A stretch of DNA of 64,000 nucleotides, from assembly GCF_916858655.1 (NCBI RefSeq), contig NZ_CAKASL010000003.1, positions 186,001 through 250,000 on the forward strand, written 5' to 3'. A program made the translations under genes and the position numbers. Source of the stretch: Aeromicrobium sp. Leaf350. Lineage in GTDB: Bacteria > Actinomycetota > Actinomycetes > Propionibacteriales > Nocardioidaceae. Numbering within the stretch: position 1 is the first letter of the stretch; each line of letters begins with the position of its first letter. Under the pieces are notes generated by a model. The model searched no databases. It had not been told where the DNA came from and saw only the letters and a program-made list of their open reading frames with translations. Shown in pieces: positions 7,985 through 16,395 of this stretch.

Positions 7985-9448
7985 TCAGGGGTGCTCCTCG
8001 ACCGAGCGGGAGTCGGTGAGGGTCAGGGCACCCCAGCCGACCACGACCCCCACCACCACCGCCAGGGCGCCGAAGAGCACGCGCTCGCCGTGGAAGAACG
8101 ACGCGACCAGGTCGCTGCTCCACGCCCCGGCGGGCAGGTGGGTCGTGACCAGCACCGCGATGAGGGTGCCGACGACGGCCGTGCCGACGCTGGTGCCGAC
8201 CTCCTGCGCGGTGTCGTTGAGGGCGGTGCCCATCGACGTCCGGTTGGCGGGCATCGCGTCGACCAGCGCGACGGCGCAGATCGTCATGACGGTGCGCAGG
8301 CCGATCGTCATCACGACCATCGAGGCGGCGATGGCGAGGTAGCCGTGCTCGACGCCCCACGCCATCCCCACGAGGGAGGCCGACAGGAGGCCGGCGCCGA
8401 TCAGGCAGGCGATGCGGTGGCCGTACCGCTTGGCCAGCGACTCCGAGAGCGGTGACGCCAGGATCATCGTCGCGATGAGCGGCAGGTTGGCCAGGCCGGC
8501 GCGGACGGGGCTCCACCCGTAGGCGTACTGGAAGTGCAGGATCAGGCCGAACATCACGCCGGCCATGGCGATCGACGTGCCGATCTGGGCGATCGAGGCA
8601 CCGCGGACGGTGCCGCTGCGGAACAGGGTGAGGTCGAGCATCGGCGACGGCGTGCGGCGCTCGTGCCACACGAACGCGACCAGCGCGGCACCCGCGCCGA
8701 CGACGGTCAGCAGCGTCGTGGTGGCGAACCAGCCGTGCTCGACGGCGTTGGTGAGGGTGTAGCAGGCCAGGCCGATCGCGGCGATGCTGAGGAGCGCGCC
8801 GGGCAGGTCGAGCCGGTCGTCGGTGAGGTCCTCGCGGCGGTCGGGGGCGACGCCCTTCCACACGCCGATGCCGGCGATCAGCGCGATCGGCGCGTTGACC
8901 ACGAGCAGCCACTCCCAGCTGACGTGCGCGAGGGCGGTGCCGCCGAGCAGTGGGCCGAGCACGAAGCCCGACAGGCCGACGGTGATCATCAGCGTCATGG
9001 CGCGCATGCGCAGCGCCTGGTCCTCGAAGAGCCGGAAGACCAGCGAGTTCGTGATGGGGGCCATCGCCGCGGCGCAGATGCCCAGTCCGGCGCGCAGGGC
9101 GATGAGCTCTCCGGCGGTCGAGACGAGCACGACGAGCAGGCTCAGCACGCCGAACGCGGCGAGGCCGACCAGCAGGACCCGCCGGCGTCCCAGCCGGTCG
9201 GCGGTCGCGCCGGCGGTGAGCAGCAGGCCGCCGAACGTCAGGGAGTAGGCGCCGGTGATCCACTGCAGCGTCGTGGTCTCGCAGCCGAGGTCGCGGCCGA
9301 TCGTCGGCAGCGCGATCGTCAGCAGCGTGTTGTCGACCATCTCGACGAAGAAGGCCAGGCAGAGGGCGGCGAGCGGGATCCACGCCGCGCGCAGTGACGG
9401 GTAGGTGCGGGTGGGGGTGGGCGTCGTGGTGGCGTGGGGGGTGGTCAT
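7985..9448 (-). CDS. MFS drug exporter, DHA2 (EmrB/QacA) type
   Basis: A 487-aa integral membrane transporter with about 14 predicted helices. It carries the motif TADRLGRRRVLLVG between helices 2 and 3 and the early DHA2 signature DNTLLTIALPTIGRDL. The ATG at 9448 is preceded by GAGGAGG at good spacing, so longer frames reaching 9730 are not needed. It lies divergent from a TetR gene with three operator palindromes between them, the usual layout of a substrate-inducible multidrug efflux pump driven by proton exchange. Substrate unknown. Confidence 0.88.
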   Translation of the reverse strand: MTTPHATTTPTPTRTYPSLRAAWIPLAALCLAFFVEMVDNTLLTIALPTIGRDLGCETTTLQWITGAYSLTFGGLLLTAGATADRLGRRRVLLVGLAAFGVLSLLVVLVSTAGELIALRAGLGICAAAMAPITNSLVFRLFEDQALRMRAMTLMITVGLSGFVLGPLLGGTALAHVSWEWLLVVNAPIALIAGIGVWKGVAPDRREDLTDDRLDLPGALLSIAAIGLACYTLTNAVEHGWFATTTLLTVVGAGAALVAFVWHERRTPSPMLDLTLFRSGTVRGASIAQIGTSIAMAGVMFGLILHFQYAYGWSPVRAGLANLPLIATMILASPLSESLAKRYGHRIACLIGAGLLSASLVGMAWGVEHGYLAIAASMVVMTIGLRTVMTICAVALVDAMPANRTSMGTALNDTAQEVGTSVGTAVVGTLIAVLVTTHLPAGAWSSDLVASFFHGERVLFGALAVVVGVVVGWGALTLTDSRSVEEHP

Positions 9449-9474
9449 CGCGACCGCCTCCTCTCGGGACTGTA

Positions 9475-9527
9475 TCGAACGGCGTTCGACTCTCGAACGC
9501 CGTTCGATAACATAGAACGTTGTTCGA
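9475..9527. promoter_or_regulatory. Triple TetR operator array
   Basis: Three near-identical 15-bp palindromes lie between the divergent exporter and regulator genes: TCGAACGGCGTTCGA (9475-9489), TCGAACGCCGTTCGA (9493-9507) and TAGAACGTTGTTCGA (9513-9527). Start-to-start spacings are 18 and 20 bases, so all could be occupied on about the same helix face. They are the likely sites through which the TetR protein represses both genes. Confidence 0.8.
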
Positions 9528-9557
9528 TGATGTGCAAGGTGTGATGGGATGTGAGCC

Positions 9558-10274
9558 ATGGCACCGCCCGAAAGACGCCCCGCGACCCGCCGCCGAGGTG
9601 GCCGTCCGCGCGCCTCGCACTCGATGGACGCGGTGCTGACCGAGGCCGTCGCCCTGCTCGACGAGGCGGGCGAGCCGGCCCTCACCTTCCGCGCCCTGGC
9701 CGAGCGGCTCGGGGGAGGTGTCGCCAGCATCTACTGGTACGTCGCGAGCAAGGACGAGCTGCTCGACCGGGCCACCGACCACGTGCTCGAGGGCGTGCTG
9801 GCCGACATCGAGCGGCTCGCCCGCACCGACGACCCGATCGCCGACCTCCGGGCCGTCGCGCTCACGCTGTTCGACGCGATCGTCGACCGCCCGTGGCTCG
9901 GCACGTACTTCATGCGCAGCACGGGGCTCCAGCCCTGGTCGTTGAAGATGTACGACCGGCTCGGACAGGAGGTGCTGCGGCTGGGCGTCCTCACGCCGCT
10001 CCAGCAGTTCCACGCCGTCTCGGCGGTGATCGGCTTCGTCGTGGGCACCGCGGCCGACCTGGGCCAGGAGCCGCCACGCGAGGTCGTCGAGGGGAAGGTC
10101 GGACGCGACGAGTACCTCGAGCGCTACGCCGACCAGTGGCGCGCGCTCGATCCGGCCGAGTACCCCTTCGTCACGCACATCGTCGAGGAGTTCTCCGGCC
10201 ACGACGACGCCGTCCAGTTCCGCGCCGGGCTCGACCTGCTGCTCGCCGGCCTGCGCCTCCAAGCAGGTCTCTGA
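9558..10274 (+). CDS. TetR family regulator of the adjacent MFS exporter
   Basis: 238 aa. An Arg-rich N-terminus (PERRPATRRRGGRPR) leads into a TetR helix-turn-helix (about 20-65: TFRALAERLGGGVASIYWYV). The C-terminal half is a TetR_C-type ligand-binding helical domain. The ATG at 9558 is the first usable start; an upstream in-frame ATG at 9549 runs straight into TGA. Divergent orientation and three palindromes in the shared promoter region argue for autorepression and control of the exporter. Confidence 0.85.
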   Translation: MAPPERRPATRRRGGRPRASHSMDAVLTEAVALLDEAGEPALTFRALAERLGGGVASIYWYVASKDELLDRATDHVLEGVLADIERLARTDDPIADLRAVALTLFDAIVDRPWLGTYFMRSTGLQPWSLKMYDRLGQEVLRLGVLTPLQQFHAVSAVIGFVVGTAADLGQEPPREVVEGKVGRDEYLERYADQWRALDPAEYPFVTHIVEEFSGHDDAVQFRAGLDLLLAGLRLQAGL

Positions 10275-10276
10275 CG

Positions 10277-10747
10277 TCAGGCCTCGGGGTCTACGGGTTC
10301 CTGGCGGTCCCGTGATCGACGTCTGAGGGCGAACGCCGCCGAGAGTGCACAGATCGCTCCGACCGCGGTCAGCAGGACGACGCCGGTGACGACGGCCGCC
10401 GTCTCCGTCCTCGGCGCGCCTCGGCCCTGGCCGACCATCTCGGACGGCGCCACGAGACACATGGCGCCGAGGAGGGCGATGAACACCAGGGTCAGCACCA
10501 GGGTGGCCGACACGGCTCTGAGCGAGCTGGTCCACTCGAGCACCACCGCGCCGAACGTGAGGAGCAGGGCGGTCATGACGACCATCAGGGTGGGCGCCGC
10601 CAGGTTGACGACCAGCCGGCTCGACTCGGCCCACAGCGGTTCGCCCGTGGTGGCCCAGCGTCCGGCGACCGCGATCGGCAGCAGCGCGCCGCAGACGAGG
10701 AACGCCCACCCGGTCGCCCGGTCGCTCAGGGACGGTCCGTCGCTCAT
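10277..10747 (-). CDS. Four-helix membrane protein of unknown function
   Basis: 156 aa with about four hydrophobic segments (near 16-30, 47-67, 80-98 and 118-140) and a charged C-terminal tail RRRSRDRQEPVDPEA that is probably cytosolic. No family recognised. The stop is two bases from the stop of the convergent TetR gene, and the upstream MBL-fold gene runs in the same direction 43 bases away. Confidence 0.6.
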   Translation of the reverse strand: MSDGPSLSDRATGWAFLVCGALLPIAVAGRWATTGEPLWAESSRLVVNLAAPTLMVVMTALLLTFGAVVLEWTSSLRAVSATLVLTLVFIALLGAMCLVAPSEMVGQGRGAPRTETAAVVTGVVLLTAVGAICALSAAFALRRRSRDRQEPVDPEA

Positions 10748-10790
10748 GGGACCACTTTTTCACGGCCAGGTGGACGCTCGAGCGGCGGCG

Positions 10791-11540
10791 TCAGCCCGGG
10801 TACGCTCGCTCGTCGTGGGCGTTGACGACCGTGACGTCCGGGTCGGCGTGCAGGGTGGCGAGGGCCGCGTGATTGCCCTTGAGCCGCTTCGGGATGCGGA
10901 CCACGGTCTTCTCGAACGCGCGCAGGATCCCGATCTTCGCCAGCGTCGGGTCGTAGTGGCTCGCGTCGAACACGGCGTCGCCCGCGTGCACGACCAGGCC
11001 TGACTCTCCCTCGACCGTCACGGCCGCGTGGCCCCGGGTGTGGCCGATCATCGGGACCAGGCTGATGCCGTCGAGCACCTCGATCGCCGACAGCCCGTGC
11101 CGCCACGGGTCGCCCTCGCCGGGGTGGGCTTGCACGACCGGTGAACCGCCCAGGTGCGCCTGGCGATAGCGCGACTTCTCGATGCCCTTGATGTCAGTCG
11201 TCGCGGCCGACCACTCGGCAGCGGTCGTGTGCCACGTGGCCTGTGGGAAGTCGAGCGCCCCGCCGACGTGGTCGAAGTCGAGGTGCGTCAGCACGACGTG
11301 GGCCACGTCGGCCGCGTCGAACCCGGCCGCCTCGACGGCGTCGATCGCCGTGACGCCCTGCTGGGGCCGCAGCAGGTGCCGGGCCGGGCCGAGCCGCTTC
11401 GGGTCGGCCAGGTCGGCGCGACCCAGGCCGCTGTCGACGAGCGTCAGCCCCTCCGGGTGCTCCACGAGGAGGACGTGACAGATGACTGCAGGACCCAGCG
11501 GCGGCGACATGCGCCCCGCGACGAGATGGTGGACGCGCAT
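10791..11540 (-). CDS. MBL-fold metallohydrolase (lactonase-like)
   Basis: 249 aa. The metal-binding motif HLDFDHVGG (about residues 86-94) has the first His replaced relative to the usual HxHxDH, reading THLDFDH. Later metal-ligand regions are visible at GHTRGHAAVTV and VHAGDAVFDASHYDP. The overall layout (LVDSGLGRADLADP near residue 36) resembles the N-acyl-homoserine lactonase group of the metallo-beta-lactamase superfamily. Probably cytosolic; a lactonase or esterase role is plausible but the substrate is unknown. It is transcribed from a leaderless promoter. Confidence 0.75.
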   Translation of the reverse strand: MRVHHLVAGRMSPPLGPAVICHVLLVEHPEGLTLVDSGLGRADLADPKRLGPARHLLRPQQGVTAIDAVEAAGFDAADVAHVVLTHLDFDHVGGALDFPQATWHTTAAEWSAATTDIKGIEKSRYRQAHLGGSPVVQAHPGEGDPWRHGLSAIEVLDGISLVPMIGHTRGHAAVTVEGESGLVVHAGDAVFDASHYDPTLAKIGILRAFEKTVVRIPKRLKGNHAALATLHADPDVTVVNAHDERAYPG

Positions 11541-11552
11541 GCCGCGAGACTA
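11541..11552 (-). promoter_or_regulatory. Leaderless promoter (-10 TAGTCT) of the MBL-fold gene
   Basis: Reading the minus strand, TAGTCT (complement of 11547-11552), six bases, then ATG at 11540. Confidence 0.6.
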
Positions 11553-11585
11553 GGCCCGACGGCGTCGTGGCAGGTCGGAATCGAC

Positions 11586-12038
11586 CTACTTCTTCTTCGC
11601 GGCCTTCTTGCGGGCAGCGGGCCGGTGCACGAGCACGGGCGCGCTGGCCTGGTTGAGCACCTTGTTGGCGACCGAGCCCATCAGCACGGCCTGGGTGCGG
11701 GTGCTGCTGCTCGCGAGCACGATCAGCCCCGAGCCGAATCGGGTCGCAGCCTTGAGGATCTCGCCCGCCGGCGAGCCGCCGTACACGTGCGTCGAGACGG
11801 GCGGACCCCAGTCGGCGAAGTCGGCGGCCACGCCCAGCACGGCCTTCTCGGCCGAGGCGCGGAACGACATCTCGTCGATGCTGGAGTCGTCGTCGGTCGC
11901 GAAAGGCACGGCAGCGAGCGGACTCACGACGGCGACGACCGAGATCTTCGTGACGGACTTCGGGTCGACGGTCTTGCGCAGGAACTTCGCCGCGTCGTGA
12001 GACTGGCGTGATCCGTCGGTGGCGACGAGCACGTGCAT
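11586..12038 (-). CDS. Universal stress protein (UspA domain)
   Basis: 150 aa, a single UspA domain. It has the N-terminal LVATDGS strand and the C-terminal SGLIVLASSSTRTQAVLMGSVANKVLNQASAPVLVHRP. The ATP-binding G-2x-G-9x-G-S/T motif is only partly kept: the first glycine pair is replaced by S-S-S. The C-terminus is Lys-rich (ARKKAAKKK), unusual for the family. A cytosolic stress role is assumed. It lies 30 bases downstream of the permease gene and may be co-transcribed. Confidence 0.82.
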   Translation of the reverse strand: MHVLVATDGSRQSHDAAKFLRKTVDPKSVTKISVVAVVSPLAAVPFATDDDSSIDEMSFRASAEKAVLGVAADFADWGPPVSTHVYGGSPAGEILKAATRFGSGLIVLASSSTRTQAVLMGSVANKVLNQASAPVLVHRPAARKKAAKKK

Positions 12039-12068
12039 GGCAACCCCTAGAAGGTGAGTGAGCTCAGG

Positions 12069-13466
12069 TCATCCGGTGAGCTCGGCCGGATCGATCGACT
12101 GCGGATCGCCCTTCATGACGATCCTGTTGATGAAGTACATGACCACACCAATGGCCAGGATGCCCCCACACCACACCAGAGAGCCAGGGTCGTCGATCGC
12201 GGTGTAGACGAGGATGGCGGCGTTCGCGGCCACGCCGAGGTACAGCAGGAACGTCGGAGCCTTGTAGTGCTCGTGGTCGACGCCGGACCCGCGACGCAGC
12301 ACGAGCGCCGCGAGGCAGACGACGCCGTAGACGACGATCAGGAACAGCACCGTCACGGTCGCGAGCCGGTCGACGTCGGCGGTGGCCAGCAGCAGGCAGA
12401 CCAGGCTCGCGGTGAAGATGATGGCGACCCACGGCGTGCGCCGGGTGGCGTGGGTGCGAGCGAAGATGCGGGGCACGATGCCCTGCTTCGCCATGCCGTA
12501 CATGATGCGCGACTGCGCGACCAGCGAGACGAGCGCCGTGTTGGTGACGGCGATCAGCGCGATGACGGCGAAGATCTCGTCGGGGATCGCGAGCGGCCCG
12601 GCCTGCACCACGGTCAGGAGGCTGCCGCCCTCGCCGCCGTCCTTCGAGAGGTCCTCGATCGGCGCCACCATCGAGGCGATGAACGCGATGACCATGTAGA
12701 GGACGCCGGCCGTCGCCATGCCGCCGAGCAGCGCCTTCGGGAACACCTTGCTCGGCTCGCGGACCTCCTCGGCGATGTTGGCGGCGTTCTCGAAGCCGGT
12801 CATCGCGAAGAACGCGAGCGCCACGCCGCTCAGCACCACGACGGCGGGGTTGCCGTCGTTGAGGTCGAACGGCTGGCTGAAGTTGGCGTCGCCGTTGACC
12901 ACGACGAGCACGCCGACGAGCAGCACGATCGCCAGACCGATCGTCTCGACCGCCGTCATGATCGCGTTGGCCCAGACCGACTCGCTGATGCCGCGGAAGT
13001 TCAGCAGCGACAGGGTGACGATGAAGATGATCGCGACCGCGGTGGTCGACATGCCCTCGAGGATCGTACCCTCGGTGATGGACTCGAAGTACGTGCCGCC
13101 GAAGACCCGCGCGAGCGTGCCGGCCGCGGCGATCGTGGCAGCGAGCAGGCAGAACGTCACGAGGAAGGTGACGGGCGGGCTCTTGAACGCCTTGTGCGTG
13201 TAGAGCGCCGCGCCCGCGGCCTGCGGGTACTTCGTGATGAGCTCGGCGTAGGCGAACCCGGTCAGCAGCGCGACGGAGACGCCGATGACGAACGACAGCC
13301 AGAACGCACCGCCCACCGTGAACGCCATGACGCCGATCAGGGCGTAGATGCCCGATCCGAGCACGTCGCCGAGCACGTAGAAGAACAGGAGCGGGCCGCC
13401 GATGGCGCGCTCGAGCTCCTCGGTCTGCTTCGGTGAATCCTGGGATGCCTGGGAGGCGTCAGTCAT
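12069..13466 (-). CDS. APC family amino-acid permease
   Basis: A 465-aa cytoplasmic membrane transporter with about 12 predicted helices. It has the APC-superfamily GSGIYALIGV unwound-helix motif near residue 35 and FFAMTGFENAANIAEE in the helix 6 region. The closest visible resemblance is to the YfnA/CAT-type amino-acid transporters. ATG 13466 has GAGGAG upstream. A universal stress protein follows in the same direction, a pairing often seen with actinobacterial APC permeases. Substrate not deducible. Confidence 0.85.
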   Translation of the reverse strand: MTDASQASQDSPKQTEELERAIGGPLLFFYVLGDVLGSGIYALIGVMAFTVGGAFWLSFVIGVSVALLTGFAYAELITKYPQAAGAALYTHKAFKSPPVTFLVTFCLLAATIAAAGTLARVFGGTYFESITEGTILEGMSTTAVAIIFIVTLSLLNFRGISESVWANAIMTAVETIGLAIVLLVGVLVVVNGDANFSQPFDLNDGNPAVVVLSGVALAFFAMTGFENAANIAEEVREPSKVFPKALLGGMATAGVLYMVIAFIASMVAPIEDLSKDGGEGGSLLTVVQAGPLAIPDEIFAVIALIAVTNTALVSLVAQSRIMYGMAKQGIVPRIFARTHATRRTPWVAIIFTASLVCLLLATADVDRLATVTVLFLIVVYGVVCLAALVLRRGSGVDHEHYKAPTFLLYLGVAANAAILVYTAIDDPGSLVWCGGILAIGVVMYFINRIVMKGDPQSIDPAELTG

Positions 13467-13594
13467 GGGCGTGCTCCTCGTCGAACGTGGTGCGGCCGAT
13501 CCGGTAACTCTGGCACCCGGTTGGCGGACTGCAACTCGGGCGCTGGGATGGCTACTGTGAGGGCCCTGGAGCCGAGGTGGACGGAGATGGGCCG

Positions 13595-14125
13595 ATGAAG
13601 GTGCTCGTGACCGGAGGCGTGCGCTCCGGGAAGTCCTTCCACGCCGAGTCGCTCGTGGTCGGTGAACCGGTCGTCACGTACATCGCGCCGGGCCCGTCCC
13701 CGGAGGTCGAGGACGACCCCGACTGGGCCGCGCGCGTCGCGACGCACCGCTCGCGGCGGCCCCAGCACTGGCACACGGTCGAGTCGATCGACCTGCCCGA
13801 GGCGCTGGCGGCGGCCGAGGGTGCCGTGCTGGTCGACTGCCTCGGCACGTGGATCACGGCGCAGCTCGACGAGCTCGACGCCTGGGACGCGGTGCTCGAG
13901 GAGTGGGAGCCCGTGCTGCGCGAGCGCATCGCCGCCGTGGCCCGGGCCGTGGCCGAGACCGAGCGCCCGGTCGTCGTCGTCACCAACGAGGTCGGCATGG
14001 GCGTCGTGCCGGAACACCGGTCCGGACGCCTGTTCCGTGACATGCTCGGACGCGCCAACCAGGCGGTCGCCGCGGAGTGCGACCAGGTCCTGCTCGTCAT
14101 CGCCGGCCGGGTGCTGACGCTGTAG
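13595..14125 (+). CDS. cobU: Adenosylcobinamide kinase / guanylyltransferase CobU
   Basis: 176 aa, the normal CobU size. The P-loop GGVRSGKS (7-14) and the THRSRRPQHWHTVE segment (family GMP-accepting His region) are present, with VLVDCLGTW and VTNEVGMGVVPEHRSGRLFRD further on. It phosphorylates adenosylcobinamide and transfers GMP to it in nucleotide-loop assembly of cobalamin. No other cob gene is in the window and no cobalamin riboswitch is seen, so it may serve cobinamide salvage. ATG 13595 is preferred to an upstream ATG at 13577 because the core begins at once. A -10-like TACTGT lies at 13553. Confidence 0.88.
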   Translation: MKVLVTGGVRSGKSFHAESLVVGEPVVTYIAPGPSPEVEDDPDWAARVATHRSRRPQHWHTVESIDLPEALAAAEGAVLVDCLGTWITAQLDELDAWDAVLEEWEPVLRERIAAVARAVAETERPVVVVTNEVGMGVVPEHRSGRLFRDMLGRANQAVAAECDQVLLVIAGRVLTL

Positions 14126-14156
14126 GGCGAGGGCTCGGCAGCCGACAAGGAGCACG

Positions 14157-15041
14157 ATGAGGACGACGGTCACCTTCGAGGTCGACGGCACCACGGTCGA
14201 GGGCTGGTTCTATCCGCCCGCCGGTCCGGATCCGGTGCCGGTCGTGGTCCTCGGTCACGGACTCGGCTACGTGAAGTCGGCGGGCCTCGACGCCTTCGCG
14301 CAGCGCTTCGCCGAGGCGGGGTACGCGGCGCTCGCCTTCGACTACCGGTCCTTCGGCGGCAGCGGCGGCGCACCGCGGCAGGTGCTGTCCGTGAAGCGAC
14401 AGCTGGAGGACTGGGACGCGGCCATCGCCCACGCCCGCACCCTCCCGGGCGTCGACCCGACGCGCGTCGTGGTGTGGGGGACGAGCTTCGGCGGTGGGCA
14501 CGCGCTCACGCTCGCGGCCACGCGGGACGACCTGGTCGCCGCGATCGCCCAGTGCCCGTTCACCGACGGCATCGCGTCGCTGCGGGTGGTTCCCACGGTG
14601 ACGTCGCTGAAGGTCACCTGGACCGCGGTGCGCGACCTCCTGGCCCGGCTGTTCGGCCGCGGCCCGGTGTACGTCGCGGGGTCGGGCGTGCCGGGCGAGA
14701 CCGCGCTGATGACAGCTCCCGACGCCCAGCCGGCGATGCGGGTGCTCACCGCCGACGCCCCCGACTTCGAGAACCGGATGGCGGGACGGGCCGCCGTCGA
14801 GGTCATGCTCTACGGCCCCGGTCGCAAGGCCTCGGACATCACGATCCCCGTGCTGGCGGCGGTCTGCGACCGCGACACGGTGGCGCCGGCGCGCACGGCG
14901 ACCCGCCAGCTCGCGCGGTCGTCGGCGATCGAGGTGCGGCACCACGACGTCGGGCACTTCGACATCTACCTCGGAGAGCCGTTCGAGGACGCGGTCAGCG
15001 ACTACCTCGCCTTCCTCGACCGCGTCGCCCCGATCCGCTGA
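14157..15041 (+). CDS. Alpha/beta hydrolase (dienelactone hydrolase / peptidase-S15-like)
   Basis: 294 aa. The nucleophile elbow is GTSFGG (about residue 110), the likely acid is in VCDRDTVAP and the His in VGHFDIYLGEPF, giving a complete Ser-Asp-His triad. The N-terminus (GTTVEGWFYPP...VVVLGHGLG) with FDYRSFGGSGG is typical of single-domain hydrolases acting on esters or small polar substrates. It follows cobU by 31 bases, probably co-transcribed by position rather than function. Substrate unknown. Confidence 0.8.
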   Translation: MRTTVTFEVDGTTVEGWFYPPAGPDPVPVVVLGHGLGYVKSAGLDAFAQRFAEAGYAALAFDYRSFGGSGGAPRQVLSVKRQLEDWDAAIAHARTLPGVDPTRVVVWGTSFGGGHALTLAATRDDLVAAIAQCPFTDGIASLRVVPTVTSLKVTWTAVRDLLARLFGRGPVYVAGSGVPGETALMTAPDAQPAMRVLTADAPDFENRMAGRAAVEVMLYGPGRKASDITIPVLAAVCDRDTVAPARTATRQLARSSAIEVRHHDVGHFDIYLGEPFEDAVSDYLAFLDRVAPIR

Positions 15042-15066
15042 CCGCACCCCGGGTCCGTCCCGGTCC

Positions 15067-15105
15067 CTGAGGTGCGACGAAGGAGCCTCGAAGGGGGTAC
15101 CTCAG
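15067..15105. terminator. Weak hairpin between convergent genes, with a repeated intergenic motif
   Basis: CTGAGGT (15067-15073) pairs with ACCTCAG (15099-15105). The loop carries GCGACGAAGGAGCC (15074-15087), whose reverse complement recurs between the DUF3073 and MMPL genes near 22628. Probably a bidirectional terminator. Confidence 0.4.
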
Positions 15106-15118
15106 CCGCCGGTGGCCC

Positions 15119-15961
15119 TCAGCCGGTCGGTGGCGTCATGGCCCAGCGGATCGTGCGGACGGCGGTCTCGCCGCCCAGCCGCACCGCGGTCGACTCGGCG
15201 ACCGGCAGCCAGGGCAGTCGCAGCGGCAGGCGGGCCCAGAGCGGCAGCAGCCCGACGGCCGAGGCCGCGAGCAGTCCGTACGGCGCGCGCAGCGGCAGCG
15301 GCACCGGCGGGTTGACCAGCAGGAACCGTGCCGTGCGTCGCGCGGCGGGGGTGCTCTGCAGCTCGGGGCGGTAGTCGGCGAGCACCTGGGCCAGCTCGGC
15401 GACGGACTCGGGAACGTCGACGGCGCCGAGCTGTCGCGCCACGACAGCGGCCTCCGCGAGGTAACGGTCGCGTCCGTCCGCGTCGAGGGGCTTGGCGCCG
15501 TAGCGGTCGTGCGCGCGCAGGAAGCTGTCGACCTCGGCGACGTGCACCCACCGCAGCAGGTGCGGGTCGGAGGCGGCGTAGGGGCGCCCGTCGGGAGCCG
15601 TGCCGGTGACCTTCTCGTGCACCGCCCGCACGGCCCGCACCATGCGATCGGCATCGGCCTCGGTGCCGAAGGTCGTGACGGCCAGGAAGTGGCTCGTGCG
15701 CTGCAGGCGTCCCCACGGGTCGCCGCGGAAGCCGGAGTGCTGGTCGACCGCGGCCATCGCCAGGGGGTGCAGCGACTGCAGGAGCAGGGCTCGGATGCCA
15801 CCGACGAACATCGACGCGTCGCCGTGCACCTGGGTGATCGCCGAGTCGGGTCCGAACCGTCGGGGGCCCTCGGCGCCGTGGATGCGGTCGCGGTGCGCCG
15901 GGCCGTCGTCGCCGGCCACGCGGGCGAAGATCAGCTCGCCGAGCCGAGCGCGGGGGTCCAT
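15119..15961 (-). CDS. DUF2236 / MpaB-type oxygenase
   Basis: 280 aa matching the DUF2236 (oxygenase MpaB, latex-clearing-protein-like) family. Key pieces are GGIRALLLQSLHPLAMAAVDQHSGFRGDPWGRLQRT, with the conserved HP and R-T-S, and LLRWVHVAEVDSFLRAHDRYG. Lcp and MpaB members bind b-type haem through conserved His residues and oxidise hydrophobic substrates. This one's substrate is unknown. It is convergent with the hydrolase gene and starts at a probable leaderless promoter (CAGACT six bases before the ATG). Confidence 0.8.
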   Translation of the reverse strand: MDPRARLGELIFARVAGDDGPAHRDRIHGAEGPRRFGPDSAITQVHGDASMFVGGIRALLLQSLHPLAMAAVDQHSGFRGDPWGRLQRTSHFLAVTTFGTEADADRMVRAVRAVHEKVTGTAPDGRPYAASDPHLLRWVHVAEVDSFLRAHDRYGAKPLDADGRDRYLAEAAVVARQLGAVDVPESVAELAQVLADYRPELQSTPAARRTARFLLVNPPVPLPLRAPYGLLAASAVGLLPLWARLPLRLPWLPVAESTAVRLGGETAVRTIRWAMTPPTG

Positions 15962-16016
15962 GCCGTCAGTCTGCCCCGCGGCTCCCCACCCCGCCCTCCC
16001 ACCGCCTCGGGCGGAC

Positions 16017-16028
16017 TAGCCTGGGGCG
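16017..16028 (+). promoter_or_regulatory. Leaderless promoter (-10 TAGCCT) of the sterol-carrier-like gene
   Basis: TAGCCT (16017-16022), six bases, then the GTG start at 16029. Confidence 0.6.
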
Positions 16029-16388
16029 GTGGCCCGACGACTGACCCCGCTGCCTGCGGCCGAGCTCGCCGAGGTGCTCGCCCGGCTCGACGCCGGTGGC
16101 GCCGAGCGGGCCGACCTCGCGGCCGCCACCCGGCACTTCATGGCCGTGCTCGAGGCGCGGTCACCCGGTCACAGCGTGGAGGTGCGCGTGCCGCCCTTCG
16201 CCGCGGTGCAGGTCATCGAGGGAGCGCGACACACCCGCGGCACCCCGCCGGCCGTCGTCGAGACCGACGCGCAGACGTGGATCGCCCTCGCCCGCGGGGA
16301 CCTCGCGTGGAGCGAGGCCCGGGCGCAGCGACGGGTGACGGCCAGCGGCGAGCGCTCCGACCTCACCCCGCACCTCCCGCTCACCTGA
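16029..16388 (+). CDS. Sterol-carrier-family small protein
   Basis: 119 aa from a GTG. It resembles the short actinobacterial sterol-carrier (SCP2-like) proteins usually encoded close to purF/purM: the C-terminal half has VETDAQTWIALARGDLAWSEARAQRRVTASG followed by a short tail ending LPLT. The SCP2 fold makes a hydrophobic ligand tunnel, but the ligand in this subfamily is unknown. It is convergent with the acyl-CoA ligase gene, with seven bases between stops. Here purF is 3.8 kb away rather than adjacent. Confidence 0.7.
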   Translation: MARRLTPLPAAELAEVLARLDAGGAERADLAAATRHFMAVLEARSPGHSVEVRVPPFAAVQVIEGARHTRGTPPAVVETDAQTWIALARGDLAWSEARAQRRVTASGERSDLTPHLPLT

Positions 16389-16395
16389 GGCCCGG

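Noticed and set aside
9475-9489. LexA box
   Set aside because: TCGAAC and GTTCGA arms are present but the spacer is three bases, not four, and three copies lie beside a TetR gene, so TetR operators are the better reading.
7956-10763. Minus-strand frame running through the exporter and regulator genes
   Set aside because: Shadow of the real genes in another frame; crosses the operator array and has no recognisable fold.
13467-13594. Cobalamin riboswitch upstream of cobU
   Set aside because: The gap is 128 bases and shows no B12-box-like sequence or supporting stems.
15094-15099. SigB-type -10 GGGTAC
   Set aside because: No GNNT at 14-16 bases upstream and it lies between convergent genes, inside a hairpin.
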